Positions 1-7,370 of a stretch of 64,000 bases of DNA are shown in pieces. Positions within the stretch are counted from its first letter, which is position 1, and every line of letters begins with the position of its first letter. The stretch comes from Bacilli bacterium (GTDB taxonomy: Bacteria > Bacillota_I > Bacilli_A > RF39 > UBA660), in contig JAFRIJ010000004.1 of assembly GCA_017432825.1 (NCBI GenBank), positions 1-64,000 of the forward strand. Direction: 5' to 3'. The position numbers and the translations under genes were made by a program. The notes under the pieces were generated by a model that saw only the letters and a program-made list of their open reading frames with translations, was not told the origin of the DNA and searched no databases.

Positions 1-1
1 T

Positions 2-163
2 AAAAATAATTGGAGTAATTATTTAGATAAAAAAGAGAAAGATGAAGAAAGAAGAAATGGTTATGAAAGCAGAATTAATGAATTGGAGCAGCAAAATCTT
101 GAATTACAACAAAAAGTATATGATTTACAAGAACAATTAAAAAACAAAAGCTTTTCGCAATAG
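2..163 (+). CDS. C-terminal end of a coiled-coil protein (5' cut by window)
   Basis: An open frame runs from the window edge to a TAG at 161-163 and gives about 53 residues. It is strongly charged and ends in a heptad-like stretch rich in Leu, Glu and Gln (INELEQQNLELQQKVYDLQ), typical of a coiled coil. No domain can be named because the N-terminal part lies outside the window. A strong terminator follows at 220. Confidence 0.6.
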   Translation, partial: KNNWSNYLDKKEKDEERRNGYESRINELEQQNLELQQKVYDLQEQLKNKSFSQ

Positions 164-219
164 GTTGCTAATGTTAAAACATTAATAAATTAAATAATCG
201 GAAGATTAAGATATATAGA

Positions 220-239
220 ACGGATGAAAATCCGTTTTT
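220..239 (+). terminator. Rho-independent terminator
   Basis: Perfect 6-bp stem ACGGAT/ATCCGT with a GAAA loop followed by five T. It closes the upstream partial gene. Confidence 0.85.
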
Positions 240-242
240 GTG

Positions 243-251
243 TGGTATAAT
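243..251 (+). promoter_or_regulatory. Extended -10 promoter
   Basis: TGGTATAAT directly after the terminator and 21 nt before the TfoX-N start. No convincing -35 is seen. Confidence 0.6.
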
Positions 252-271
252 TAGTTATAGGAGTTGATAGT

Positions 272-523
272 ATGGCTACTACAAAGGATTATAGAGATTT
301 TATTTTAGAACAATTAAACATATTAGATAACATAACCTGTAAATCTATGATGGGAGAATATTTACTTTACTATAATGGATTATTATTTGGTGGTATTTAT
401 GATGATAGATTACTTGTTAAGGTGGTTGATAGTAATAAAAAATATAATATGCAAGAATCTATTCCATATGAAAGTACTAAACCAATGTATTTAGTAGACA
501 CTATAGATAATAGAAATAATTAA
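272..523 (+). CDS. TfoX N-terminal domain protein
   Basis: This 83-residue protein matches the TfoX-N family, small cytoplasmic proteins related to the competence regulator TfoX/Sxy. Seen features are the opening YRDFILEQL, the core KSMMGEYLLYYNGLLFGGIYDD, and a VDTIDN segment near the end. Family members usually continue about 20 residues further with a conserved helix that is missing here, so the protein is C-terminally short. It starts at ATG with a weak GGAG 12 nt upstream. No competence partner lies nearby, so its function is unknown beyond the family. Confidence 0.75.
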   Translation: MATTKDYRDFILEQLNILDNITCKSMMGEYLLYYNGLLFGGIYDDRLLVKVVDSNKKYNMQESIPYESTKPMYLVDTIDNRNN

Positions 524-567
524 GAAATATAGTATTAGATACTTATAAAATTTAGGAGGAAAGAAAA

Positions 568-1074
568 ATGAAAGACAAAAAAAGTTTAATAATTTATTTT
601 AGTAGAGCAGCTGAAAACTACTTTGGTGGAGAAATGAGACATATAGATAAGGGTAATACTGAGGTTATTGCTGAATATATTAGAGATTTAACTGGTGCTG
701 ATATGTTTAAAGTAGAACCATTAAAACCTTATTCAACTAATTATATGGAATGTATAGAAGAAGCAAAGATTAGGACAAGAGAACATAATGCTCCAATTAA
801 AGAAAATGTTCCTGATATATCATCTTATGAAGTAATTTATATAGGTTCACCAATTTATTGGGGAGGTATGCCAGAAGAATTATTTACAGCATTAAAGGAA
901 TTAGATTATTCTGGAAAAATAATAAGGCCATTTGTAACTCATGAAGGATCAGGACTATCCGGAGTACCAAGACAGTTAGCAAGTATTTGTGTAGGTGCAA
1001 AAGTACTTGATGGATTAGCAATCGTTGGTTCTCAAGCAAATAGTTCTAAATCAAAAGTAGAAGAATGGATATAA
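568..1074 (+). CDS. Flavodoxin family protein
   Basis: A 168-residue single-domain flavodoxin-like protein, expected to bind FMN and carry electrons in the cytoplasm. The N-terminal strand and phosphate loop (IIYFSRAAENYFGG) and the IYIGSPIYWGGMPEEL segment around residue 95 are the FMN-contact regions of the flavodoxin_4 group. The start has an ideal AGGAGG. It is followed by a second, lipidated flavodoxin and a flavin reductase, suggesting a small flavin redox group. The electron partner is not known. Confidence 0.85.
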   Translation: MKDKKSLIIYFSRAAENYFGGEMRHIDKGNTEVIAEYIRDLTGADMFKVEPLKPYSTNYMECIEEAKIRTREHNAPIKENVPDISSYEVIYIGSPIYWGGMPEELFTALKELDYSGKIIRPFVTHEGSGLSGVPRQLASICVGAKVLDGLAIVGSQANSSKSKVEEWI

Positions 1075-1099
1075 AAAAGAAAGGTATAAAAATAATAAT

Positions 1100-2041
1100 A
1101 TGAAAAGAATACTTTTATTAATAGTAATATCGATATCTTTATTAACAATATCTGGTTGTAATAAAAAAGAACCACTTAATAGTAATATAGATAATACATC
1201 TAAAGAAAAAATTAGTTCGATAGTTCTATATTTTTCCGTAACAAACAATACAAAAAGAATTGCCAACCTAATAAGTGAAGAAACTAATTCAGATTTAATA
1301 GAGATAATTCCTAAAGAAAAATATACAGATAAAGATATTAATTATAATGATAATGATAGTAGAGCTAATAAAGAACAAAATAATCCTAATATAAGACCAA
1401 AAATAGAAAATAAACTAGATTTATCACAATATGACACCATCTATTTAGGGTATCCTATATGGTGGGGAACAGTACCAAAAATAATATATACATTATTAGA
1501 TAATTATGATTTAACAAGTAAAAAAATAGTATTATTTTGTACATCAGGTAGTACAGGTATAGAAACAAGTGTAAATGATTTAAAAAAATATAATAATAAA
1601 TTAAACATAATTGATTCAAAAAGATTTTCTGCAAACACATCTTCAAAAGAAATAAAAGAATGGATAGAAGAACAAAATCTTCCTAAAGGAGAAAAAAGTA
1701 TGATGACGAATCAAATAAAAGTATTAATTGATAATAAAGAATATAATCTTACTTTAGAAGATAATGAAACAGCAAAAAGTTTTATAAAACTATTACCAAA
1801 AGAATTTAATATGAGAGAATTAAATGGTAATGAAAAATATATATATTTAGATAACCCTTTACCAACCAATGAATATAATCCTAAAAAAATAAATAAAGGA
1901 GATATAATGCTATATGGTAATGACTGTTTAGTTATATTTTATGAATCATTTGATACAAACTATAGATATACCAAAATAGGACATATTGATAGTTTAGATA
2001 ATTTAGAGAATAAGAATATAACAGTTAGATTTGAAAAATAA
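1100..2041 (+). CDS. Lipoprotein: flavodoxin domain fused to cyclophilin-like domain
   Basis: A 313-residue predicted lipoprotein. Residues 1-20 form a signal peptide ending in the lipobox TISGC, so Cys20 is the likely lipid anchor. Residues about 38-195 are a flavodoxin fold (SIVLYFSVTNNTKRIA, then YLGYPIWWGTVP). Residues about 203-313 match the bacterial cyclophilin-like (TM1367-type) fold, with conserved YNPKKINKGDIMLY and TKIGHID segments. Both domains would lie outside the membrane, which is unusual for an FMN protein. It probably works with the neighbouring cytoplasmic flavodoxin and flavin reductase, but that is inference. Confidence 0.8.
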   Translation: MKRILLLIVISISLLTISGCNKKEPLNSNIDNTSKEKISSIVLYFSVTNNTKRIANLISEETNSDLIEIIPKEKYTDKDINYNDNDSRANKEQNNPNIRPKIENKLDLSQYDTIYLGYPIWWGTVPKIIYTLLDNYDLTSKKIVLFCTSGSTGIETSVNDLKKYNNKLNIIDSKRFSANTSSKEIKEWIEEQNLPKGEKSMMTNQIKVLIDNKEYNLTLEDNETAKSFIKLLPKEFNMRELNGNEKYIYLDNPLPTNEYNPKKINKGDIMLYGNDCLVIFYESFDTNYRYTKIGHIDSLDNLENKNITVRFEK

Positions 2042-2077
2042 AATAAGATAAAGATTATTAATAAAGGTGGAATAATA

Positions 2078-2635
2078 ATGAAAAAGAAAATAAAAACTAC
2101 TGAAGCAATATTTCCAATGCCCGTATTGATGATAGCAACATATAATGAAGATGGAACAGTTGATGTTATGAATGCTGCATGGGGAACAATGTTTGAAAGA
2201 GATCAAGTAATACTTAATTTAACTGAAAGCCACAAAACAGTTAAAAATATAAGAAAAAGAAAAGCCTTTACTGTATCAATAGCAAATGCCAAAAATGTAG
2301 TAGCAGCAGATTATTTTGGAATTGCATCAGGAAATAATACACCAAATAAATTTGATAATAGCGGTCTAACATATGTAAAAAGTGCAAATGTTGATGCTCC
2401 TATCATTAATGAGTTTCCAATATGTATGGAATGCGAACTATTAGAAGGAGAAAGCAATTGGGGAATTGTAGGAAAAGTAATAAATACCCTAGCAGATGAA
2501 TCAGTAATAAATAATGATAATATAGATATTAATTTATTAGAAGCAATAGCATTTGATCCGTACACTCACGGATATTATAAAGTATCTGAAAGAGTTGGTA
2601 ATGCCTTTAAAGATGGATTACAATTTAAAAAATAA
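2078..2635 (+). CDS. Flavin reductase family protein
   Basis: A 185-residue protein of the flavin-reductase-like split-barrel family (flavoredoxin type), which binds FMN and reduces flavins or passes electrons from them. The hallmark N-terminal core PMPVLMIATYNEDGTVDVMN and the later HKTVKNIRKRKAFTVSI are visible. Length is normal. An AAGGTGG ribosome site precedes the ATG. It is the last gene of the flavin group; a terminator begins at its stop codon. Confidence 0.85.
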   Translation: MKKKIKTTEAIFPMPVLMIATYNEDGTVDVMNAAWGTMFERDQVILNLTESHKTVKNIRKRKAFTVSIANAKNVVAADYFGIASGNNTPNKFDNSGLTYVKSANVDAPIINEFPICMECELLEGESNWGIVGKVINTLADESVINNDNIDINLLEAIAFDPYTHGYYKVSERVGNAFKDGLQFKK

Positions 2636-2659
2636 AAAACAGAAAAAATCTGTTTTTTT
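2635..2659 (+). terminator. Rho-independent terminator
   Basis: AAAAACAGA/TCTGTTTTT stem with an A5 loop and a T-run, starting inside the stop codon of the flavin reductase gene. Confidence 0.85.
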
Positions 2660-2664
2660 ATTTT

Positions 2665-2697
2665 TTCAAGATTATTTCAAGAATATTTTATTAATAT
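2665..2697 (+). promoter_or_regulatory. OmpR-type direct-repeat box with -10 (site 1)
   Basis: Two TTCAAGA heptamers (2665-2671, 2676-2682) separated by TTAT, an 11-bp period. A -10-like TAATAT (2692-2697) begins exactly 9 nt after the second repeat. The identical 18-bp box with the same 9-nt gap lies upstream of the OmpR-family regulator gene at 7187. It probably places the surface-polymer cluster under that regulator. Confidence 0.7.
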
Positions 2698-2757
2698 TAA
2701 ATTATCAAAAAAAAGGAGGAATTATATCGAAAATAAACAATGTAATAAATAAAAATA

Positions 2758-2766
2758 TGATATAAT
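2758..2766 (+). promoter_or_regulatory. Extended -10 promoter before the VTC gene
   Basis: TGATATAAT about 50 nt before the VTC gene. It would be a second, box-independent promoter downstream of the TTCAAGA box. Confidence 0.55.
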
Positions 2767-2814
2767 TATATTAAGTAACTATATTTAAATAGTATCTAGA
2801 AAGTAGGTGATAAC

Positions 2815-3513
2815 ATTAAAAAATATCGTAACGAATGGAAATATAGTTTAACAAATGGAGAATTAACACTCTTAAAATCAAGAATAGAGGAGATAATGGA
2901 ATTAGATCCACATACTCCTCCCAAAGGAAGATATGTTATTCACTCACTTTATTTTGATGATTATAAAGACACATCGGTATATACAACAGAATCAGGATTA
3001 TCAAAAAGATTTAAGTGGAGAATTAGATATTATGATGAAGATTTAAATTATATTGTACTTGAAAGAAAAGAAAAAATAAATAGTAGATGTCACAAAAAAA
3101 GTTGTATACTTACATTAGATGAATATGAAAAAATAGTATCTGGTAATATAACAGACATTTTATATGATACAAACAAAAAATTAATTAAAGAATTAGCAAG
3201 AGATATAATGTTATATAACTACAAACCCAAAGTAATTATTGATTATGAAAGGATTGCTTATGTAGAAGAAATAACTAATGTAAGAGTAACTTTTGATATA
3301 AACATATCAGCATCGTATGATTTAGATCATTTTTTAGATAGAAATTATATTAAATACTATATAAATACAAAAGGAATAAATATTTTAGAGGTAAAATTTG
3401 ATGATATATTACCATCTTACATAAGAAGAATAGTAGAATCATATGGATTTAAACAAACATCTTTCTCAAAATATTATTATGGAAGAAAGATAATAGATTC
3501 ATATATGAGATAG
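2815..3513 (+). CDS. VTC-domain polyphosphate polymerase-like protein (AUU start proposed)
   Basis: A 232-residue protein with the VTC domain, the tunnel-shaped fold that makes polyphosphate in yeast Vtc4 and is found in bacteria beside CotH and DUF4956 genes. Basic and acidic tunnel motifs are visible: EWKY, SLYFDDY, RFKWRIRYY, LERKEK, VIIDYERIAY and ILEVKFDD. An ATG at 2896 would delete the conserved YRNEWKY opening strand. The upstream in-frame ATT at 2815 sits 4 nt after AGGTGA, the same spacing as in neighbouring genes, and restores it. Substrate is inferred from the family; it could bind another polyanion. Confidence 0.8.
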   Translation: MKKYRNEWKYSLTNGELTLLKSRIEEIMELDPHTPPKGRYVIHSLYFDDYKDTSVYTTESGLSKRFKWRIRYYDEDLNYIVLERKEKINSRCHKKSCILTLDEYEKIVSGNITDILYDTNKKLIKELARDIMLYNYKPKVIIDYERIAYVEEITNVRVTFDINISASYDLDHFLDRNYIKYYINTKGINILEVKFDDILPSYIRRIVESYGFKQTSFSKYYYGRKIIDSYMR

Positions 3514-3523
3514 GAGAATTAAA

Positions 3524-4186
3524 ATGATAGAAATATTTGAAAATATATTTAACACATATTCAAATGAGAGTATAACAACTATAACAATAATATCTGTATT
3601 ATTAATGGTATTATTCTTAGCAGTTTATGAATTTTTAGTTTATAGATTTGTTTCACACAGATCTTTCTATAACAAATCATTTAACATTACAATAGCAATA
3701 TTACCATTCTTTATATCAACAATAATATTATGTTTACAATCTAATATTATAATTACACTTGGTACAATTGGAGCTTTAGCAATTATTCGTTTTAGAACAG
3801 CAATTAAAGATCCAGTAGATATGCTATATTTATTATGGAGTGTATATATTGGTATAATATGTGGATGTCAATTATTTGAAGTAGGAGTATTAACATCAAT
3901 ATTAGTAACTATAGTATTAGTAGTACTAGATAATATTAATTTTGGAAGAAAACCATTTATATTAATTCTACATAGTAATGAAGATATAGAAAGTGAATTA
4001 ATAGATTCATTTAAAAATAAAAAGATTAGTAATAAATTTAAATCAAGAAATTATACAAATAAAGGCTATGACTATGCTATTGAATTAAGAACAAAAGATA
4101 TAGAAGGATTAAAAAGTGAACTATCTAATAATAAAAATGTAAGTAAATATTCTATTATTGAATATGATGCTGATGATATAGTATAA
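3524..4186 (+). CDS. DUF4956 membrane protein
   Basis: A 220-residue integral membrane protein with about four hydrophobic segments in its first 140 residues and a soluble C-terminal domain of about 80. The segment GALAIIRFRTAIKDPVDMLYLLW is the signature of DUF4956. No biochemical function is established. Family members usually sit beside VTC-domain and CotH proteins, as here, so a role in assembling or exporting an extracytoplasmic polymer is inferred. It lies 10 nt after the VTC gene and 1 nt before the next ORF. Confidence 0.85.
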   Translation: MIEIFENIFNTYSNESITTITIISVLLMVLFLAVYEFLVYRFVSHRSFYNKSFNITIAILPFFISTIILCLQSNIIITLGTIGALAIIRFRTAIKDPVDMLYLLWSVYIGIICGCQLFEVGVLTSILVTIVLVVLDNINFGRKPFILILHSNEDIESELIDSFKNKKISNKFKSRNYTNKGYDYAIELRTKDIEGLKSELSNNKNVSKYSIIEYDADDIV

Positions 4187-4187
4187 C

Positions 4188-4988
4188 ATGAATAAAAAAA
4201 GGTTATTTGGAATTATACTAATACTAACATATTTAGCTATAATAATAATCTTAGTACTTAATACCAGCATCAAATATAACACACTTATATTAAGTGAATC
4301 TGAATGGAATAAAATAATTAGTAATAGAAATATGAGTACTAGTATAAGTATTGAAAGTATAGAATTTAATGATTATAATTTATTAGTTGATAATAAAAAC
4401 AGTATTATTTATTATTCAGTAGTAAATTCTAATCATAAATATAATCCTTCAATTAAGTATAAAACAAACAAAAAAGTTAATATAAAAATAAATGGTAGTA
4501 TAACTGATGAAAAAATAGAACAAAGTGATAGCTTAAAAATAATTATATACAATAATAAAGAATATAGAATTTATTCATTAGTAGCAACAAATTATCCAAT
4601 TATAAATATAATTTATAAAGAAAATAAAAATGACACAAAGAAAATACCAATAGAATTAGAAATATTTGATAATCATACTCATTCAACACGAAGAGTAATA
4701 AAATCAGATGGAATTTTTAATATTATTGAAGAAAATAAAACATATGGTTTTTCTCTTATTAAGAAATCCTTAGGTAACAATAAAAGAGAGAATCATATAT
4801 CTATATTTAGTGAAGAAAAACAAGATGAATATATATTAAAACAAGTTGAATACACAATAGATAGTAGTGAAAGACATGAAAATAATATAAAACTATTTAT
4901 TAATAATAAATATATTGGCCTATATTCACTTAGACCTAAAGAAAGGAGGATAAATAATTTTGAACGAAACAAAGAAAACAATAGATAA
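4188..4988 (+). CDS. Membrane-anchored CotH-like protein (short, no kinase half seen)
   Basis: A 266-residue protein with one N-terminal membrane helix (residues about 6-26) and an extracellular domain. Its last third (HSTRRVIKSDGIFNI, then VEYTIDSS and IKLFINNKYIGLYSLR) resembles the start of the CotH fold, where an 'NGxYxGLY' hairpin precedes the nucleotide-binding core. The protein stops just after that hairpin, so the catalytic half of CotH is absent. It occupies the CotH position between DUF4956 and the beta-helix protein. The assignment is tentative; it may be a different extracellular domain. Confidence 0.5.
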   Translation: MNKKRLFGIILILTYLAIIIILVLNTSIKYNTLILSESEWNKIISNRNMSTSISIESIEFNDYNLLVDNKNSIIYYSVVNSNHKYNPSIKYKTNKKVNIKINGSITDEKIEQSDSLKIIIYNNKEYRIYSLVATNYPIINIIYKENKNDTKKIPIELEIFDNHTHSTRRVIKSDGIFNIIEENKTYGFSLIKKSLGNNKRENHISIFSEEKQDEYILKQVEYTIDSSERHENNIKLFINNKYIGLYSLRPKERRINNFERNKENNR

Positions 4989-6309
4989 AAAGAAACTAGT
5001 ATTTTATATTATAGGAATTATTATTTTAATATTTATGGTAATATGCTTCATGATAGCATTTAAAAATTATAATTCTAACTCATCATCAAAAACAACTAAT
5101 TCAAATACAAATAGTGAAAACTCAAATAATATATCTAGAAGTACAATAACAAAGGGAGGTAATTATAATATAACAGGTGATAACAGCTGTATTGTTATTA
5201 ACACAACCGATAGTGTAGAACTTTCTTTAAATAATGCAACAATAACTTGTGAAAACGGTCCTGCTATAAACGTAGAATCAGCGGGAAAATTAAGTATTAC
5301 TCTAACAGGTGAAAATAAAATTGTAGCAACTACAACAGAAGAATTAGATGCTGCTATTTATTCAAAAGATGACTTGATTCTATCAGGAACAGGGAGTTTA
5401 TCTTTAACATCTAATTATGATGGAATTGTTTCAAAAGACGATTTAGTTATTAATGGTGGAACATACACAATTAATTCAGAAGATGACGGAATAAAAGGAA
5501 GAGACAGTGTTCAAATAACAGATGGAACATTCAATATAACTACTGGTGGAGATGGCATAAAATCAACCAATGACGAAGATAAAGAAAAAGGATATATCAC
5601 TATTTCAGGAGGGACATACATAATAAACAGTATAAATGATGGTATTCAAGCAGAAACTAATTTAACAATAAAAAAAGGAACCTTTACTATTAAAACAACA
5701 GGAAATGCTGACAACGACTCAGCAAAAGGTTTAAAAGCTGTTACTCTAGTTACAATAGAAGCAGGAACTTATAATATTAACACAACAGATGATGGTATTC
5801 ATTCAGATGGAAATATAACCATAAATAAAGGTGAAATAACAATTAATTCAAAAGATGATAGTATACACGCTGATGGTATGGTAGAAATAAATGATGGAAC
5901 ATTCAATATAACAGCTGCTGAAGGAATTGAAGGAACTTATGTTAAAATTAATGGCGGAAAAATAAACATATCAGCAACTGATGATGGAATAAATGCTGGG
6001 AATAAATCTAATGCTTATTCCGTAAAAGTTGAAATAAATGGTGGAAATATAACAATCAAGATGGGACAAGGAGATACAGACGGAATAGATTCTAACGGAG
6101 ACATATATATAAATGGCGGAACAATAGATATAACAGCACAATCACCATTCGATTATGACGGCACAGCTAAATACACAGGAGGTACAATAATTGTAAATGG
6201 AACAACAACCAACCAAATAACTAATCAAATAATGGGAGGACCTGGTGGAAATATGAATGAAGGAGGTCAATCAAGTTCTAATAGAAGTCAAAATCGTGGA
6301 ATGAGATAA
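4960..6309 (+). CDS. Cthe_2159-type beta-helix carbohydrate-binding protein
   Basis: A 449-residue exported protein with one N-terminal membrane helix (about residues 12-33), a Ser/Asn/Thr linker, and a long array of roughly 20-25 residue coils repeating the pattern GTYxI...DDGI. This is the parallel beta-helix of the Cthe_2159 family, whose founding member binds cellulose and pectin and carries calcium sites; the paired Asp residues fit calcium binding. The C-terminus is Gly/Ser/Asn-rich. Translation begins at TTG 9 nt after AAAGGAGG and overlaps the upstream gene by 29 nt. Confidence 0.85.
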   Translation: MNETKKTIDKKKLVFYIIGIIILIFMVICFMIAFKNYNSNSSSKTTNSNTNSENSNNISRSTITKGGNYNITGDNSCIVINTTDSVELSLNNATITCENGPAINVESAGKLSITLTGENKIVATTTEELDAAIYSKDDLILSGTGSLSLTSNYDGIVSKDDLVINGGTYTINSEDDGIKGRDSVQITDGTFNITTGGDGIKSTNDEDKEKGYITISGGTYIINSINDGIQAETNLTIKKGTFTIKTTGNADNDSAKGLKAVTLVTIEAGTYNINTTDDGIHSDGNITINKGEITINSKDDSIHADGMVEINDGTFNITAAEGIEGTYVKINGGKINISATDDGINAGNKSNAYSVKVEINGGNITIKMGQGDTDGIDSNGDIYINGGTIDITAQSPFDYDGTAKYTGGTIIVNGTTTNQITNQIMGGPGGNMNEGGQSSSNRSQNRGMR

Positions 6310-6310
6310 T

Positions 6311-7138
6311 ATGTCTAAAAAAGGAAAAATAATAATATTGATATTAATAATTGCTTTGCTTATTTTTGTAATATATAGAAATAAAAATATTAGTAGTGAT
6401 TATAACTTTAAAATATATTTCTTCAATGCTGGAAAAGCAGATGCAATATTAATTTCCAAAAATAATAAATATATAATGATTGATACTGGTGAAGAATCAT
6501 TATCTAATAATATTTTAAGATATTTTAAAAACAATAACATAACAAAATTAGAATATTTAATTATAACCCATTTTGATAAAGATCACGTTGGTAGCGCATC
6601 AAGTATAATAGAAAATATTGAAGTAGGAGAAGTACTTCAAAGTAATTATCCAAAAGAAAGTGAATACTATACTAACTATCTTAACTCCCTTTCCAAAAAA
6701 TCTATTACACCAATAACCGTAATTGATAAATATGAATTATCATTAGAAGACGTAAATATAGTTGTAACTGGACCAAATAAAACATATGAAAATAGTGAAA
6801 GCAATAATTCTTCACTAATAGTATCAATTAACAATGGAAATAATAAATTTTTATTTATGGGAGATTCAGAGAATGCCAGAATAAAGGACTTTACTAATAG
6901 TAATACTGAAACTTATGATTTTCTAAAAATACCTTATCATGGTAATTATTTAAAAAGATTAGATAGTTTATTAGAAAATACTAACCCTAAATATGGGATA
7001 ATGACATGTTCATACGCCGAAGGATGTGAGGATGAAACGTTAGAAATATTAGATAAATACAATGTTAAATATTATATGACAAAAAATGGTTCAATCTCTG
7101 TATTATCAAACGGAAAAAATATAATCATAAAACAATAA
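6311..7138 (+). CDS. ComEC/Rec2-like metallo-beta-lactamase fold protein
   Basis: A 275-residue protein with an N-terminal membrane helix (about residues 5-21) and a metallo-beta-lactamase domain. Metal ligands are visible in ITHFDKDHVG; further conserved elements are IDTGEES, FMGDSE and KIPYHGN. It matches the soluble hydrolase domain of ComEC without the channel part. The single helix suggests anchoring outside the cell. It follows the beta-helix gene by 1 nt and ends the cluster. Its substrate is unknown; in this context a phosphate polymer or nucleic acid is possible. Confidence 0.85.
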   Translation: MSKKGKIIILILIIALLIFVIYRNKNISSDYNFKIYFFNAGKADAILISKNNKYIMIDTGEESLSNNILRYFKNNNITKLEYLIITHFDKDHVGSASSIIENIEVGEVLQSNYPKESEYYTNYLNSLSKKSITPITVIDKYELSLEDVNIVVTGPNKTYENSESNNSSLIVSINNGNNKFLFMGDSENARIKDFTNSNTETYDFLKIPYHGNYLKRLDSLLENTNPKYGIMTCSYAEGCEDETLEILDKYNVKYYMTKNGSISVLSNGKNIIIKQ

Positions 7139-7142
7139 AATT

Positions 7143-7172
7143 AGATTTAAGTATAAAACTTAAATCTTTTTT
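7143..7172 (+). terminator. Rho-independent terminator
   Basis: Perfect 9-bp stem AGATTTAAG/CTTAAATCT with a 7-nt loop and a T-run. It separates the polymer cluster from the two-component operon. Confidence 0.85.
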
Positions 7173-7186
7173 ATTAATTTAAATAA

Positions 7187-7219
7187 TTCAAGATTATTTC
7201 AAGATAACATTGATACAAT
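7187..7219 (+). promoter_or_regulatory. OmpR-type direct-repeat box with -10 (site 2)
   Basis: TTCAAGA at 7187-7193 and 7198-7204 separated by TTAT, identical to site 1. TACAAT (7214-7219) begins 9 nt after the box. It lies upstream of the response-regulator gene, which fits autoregulation. Confidence 0.7.
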
Positions 7220-7261
7220 TAATTCGTAAACAAAAAAATTGCTAAATTAGAAAGTTTACAA

Positions 7262-7293
7262 AAGGAGGATGATAAATGAAACAAAAAAAATAG
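7262..7293 (+). other. Strong ribosome site followed by a five-codon ORF
   Basis: AAGGAGGA then ATG AAA CAA AAA AAA TAG. It lies between the box promoter and the response regulator. A similar AAGGAGGA followed by a degenerate ORF without an ATG lies at 2713 after site 1. This may be a leader peptide or the remnant of a small gene. Confidence 0.4.
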
Positions 7294-7336
7294 TAATAAC
7301 ATTATTAGATGTCTAAAATAATATTTACAAAACATA

Positions 7337-7345
7337 TGGTATAAT
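7337..7345 (+). promoter_or_regulatory. Extended -10 promoter
   Basis: TGGTATAAT 25 nt before the response-regulator start; probably the basal promoter of the two-component operon. Confidence 0.6.
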
Positions 7346-7370
7346 ATAGGTAAAAAAAGAAGGTGATTAT

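Noticed and set aside
29-523. Mycoplasma-type code (TGA as Trp)
   Set aside because: The prfB frameshift site is intact and many genes end cleanly at TGA.
2311-2565. Minus-strand open frame of 84 codons
   Set aside because: It is antisense to the flavin reductase gene, has no ribosome site, and its hydrophobic composition mirrors the sense codons.
2896-3513. ATG start for the VTC gene
   Set aside because: It removes the conserved opening strand, while the upstream ATT has a well-spaced ribosome site.
5400-6150. Periodic sequence suggesting a tandem repeat or CRISPR-like array
   Set aside because: The period belongs to coding repeats of the beta-helix protein; repeats are degenerate and there are no unique spacers.
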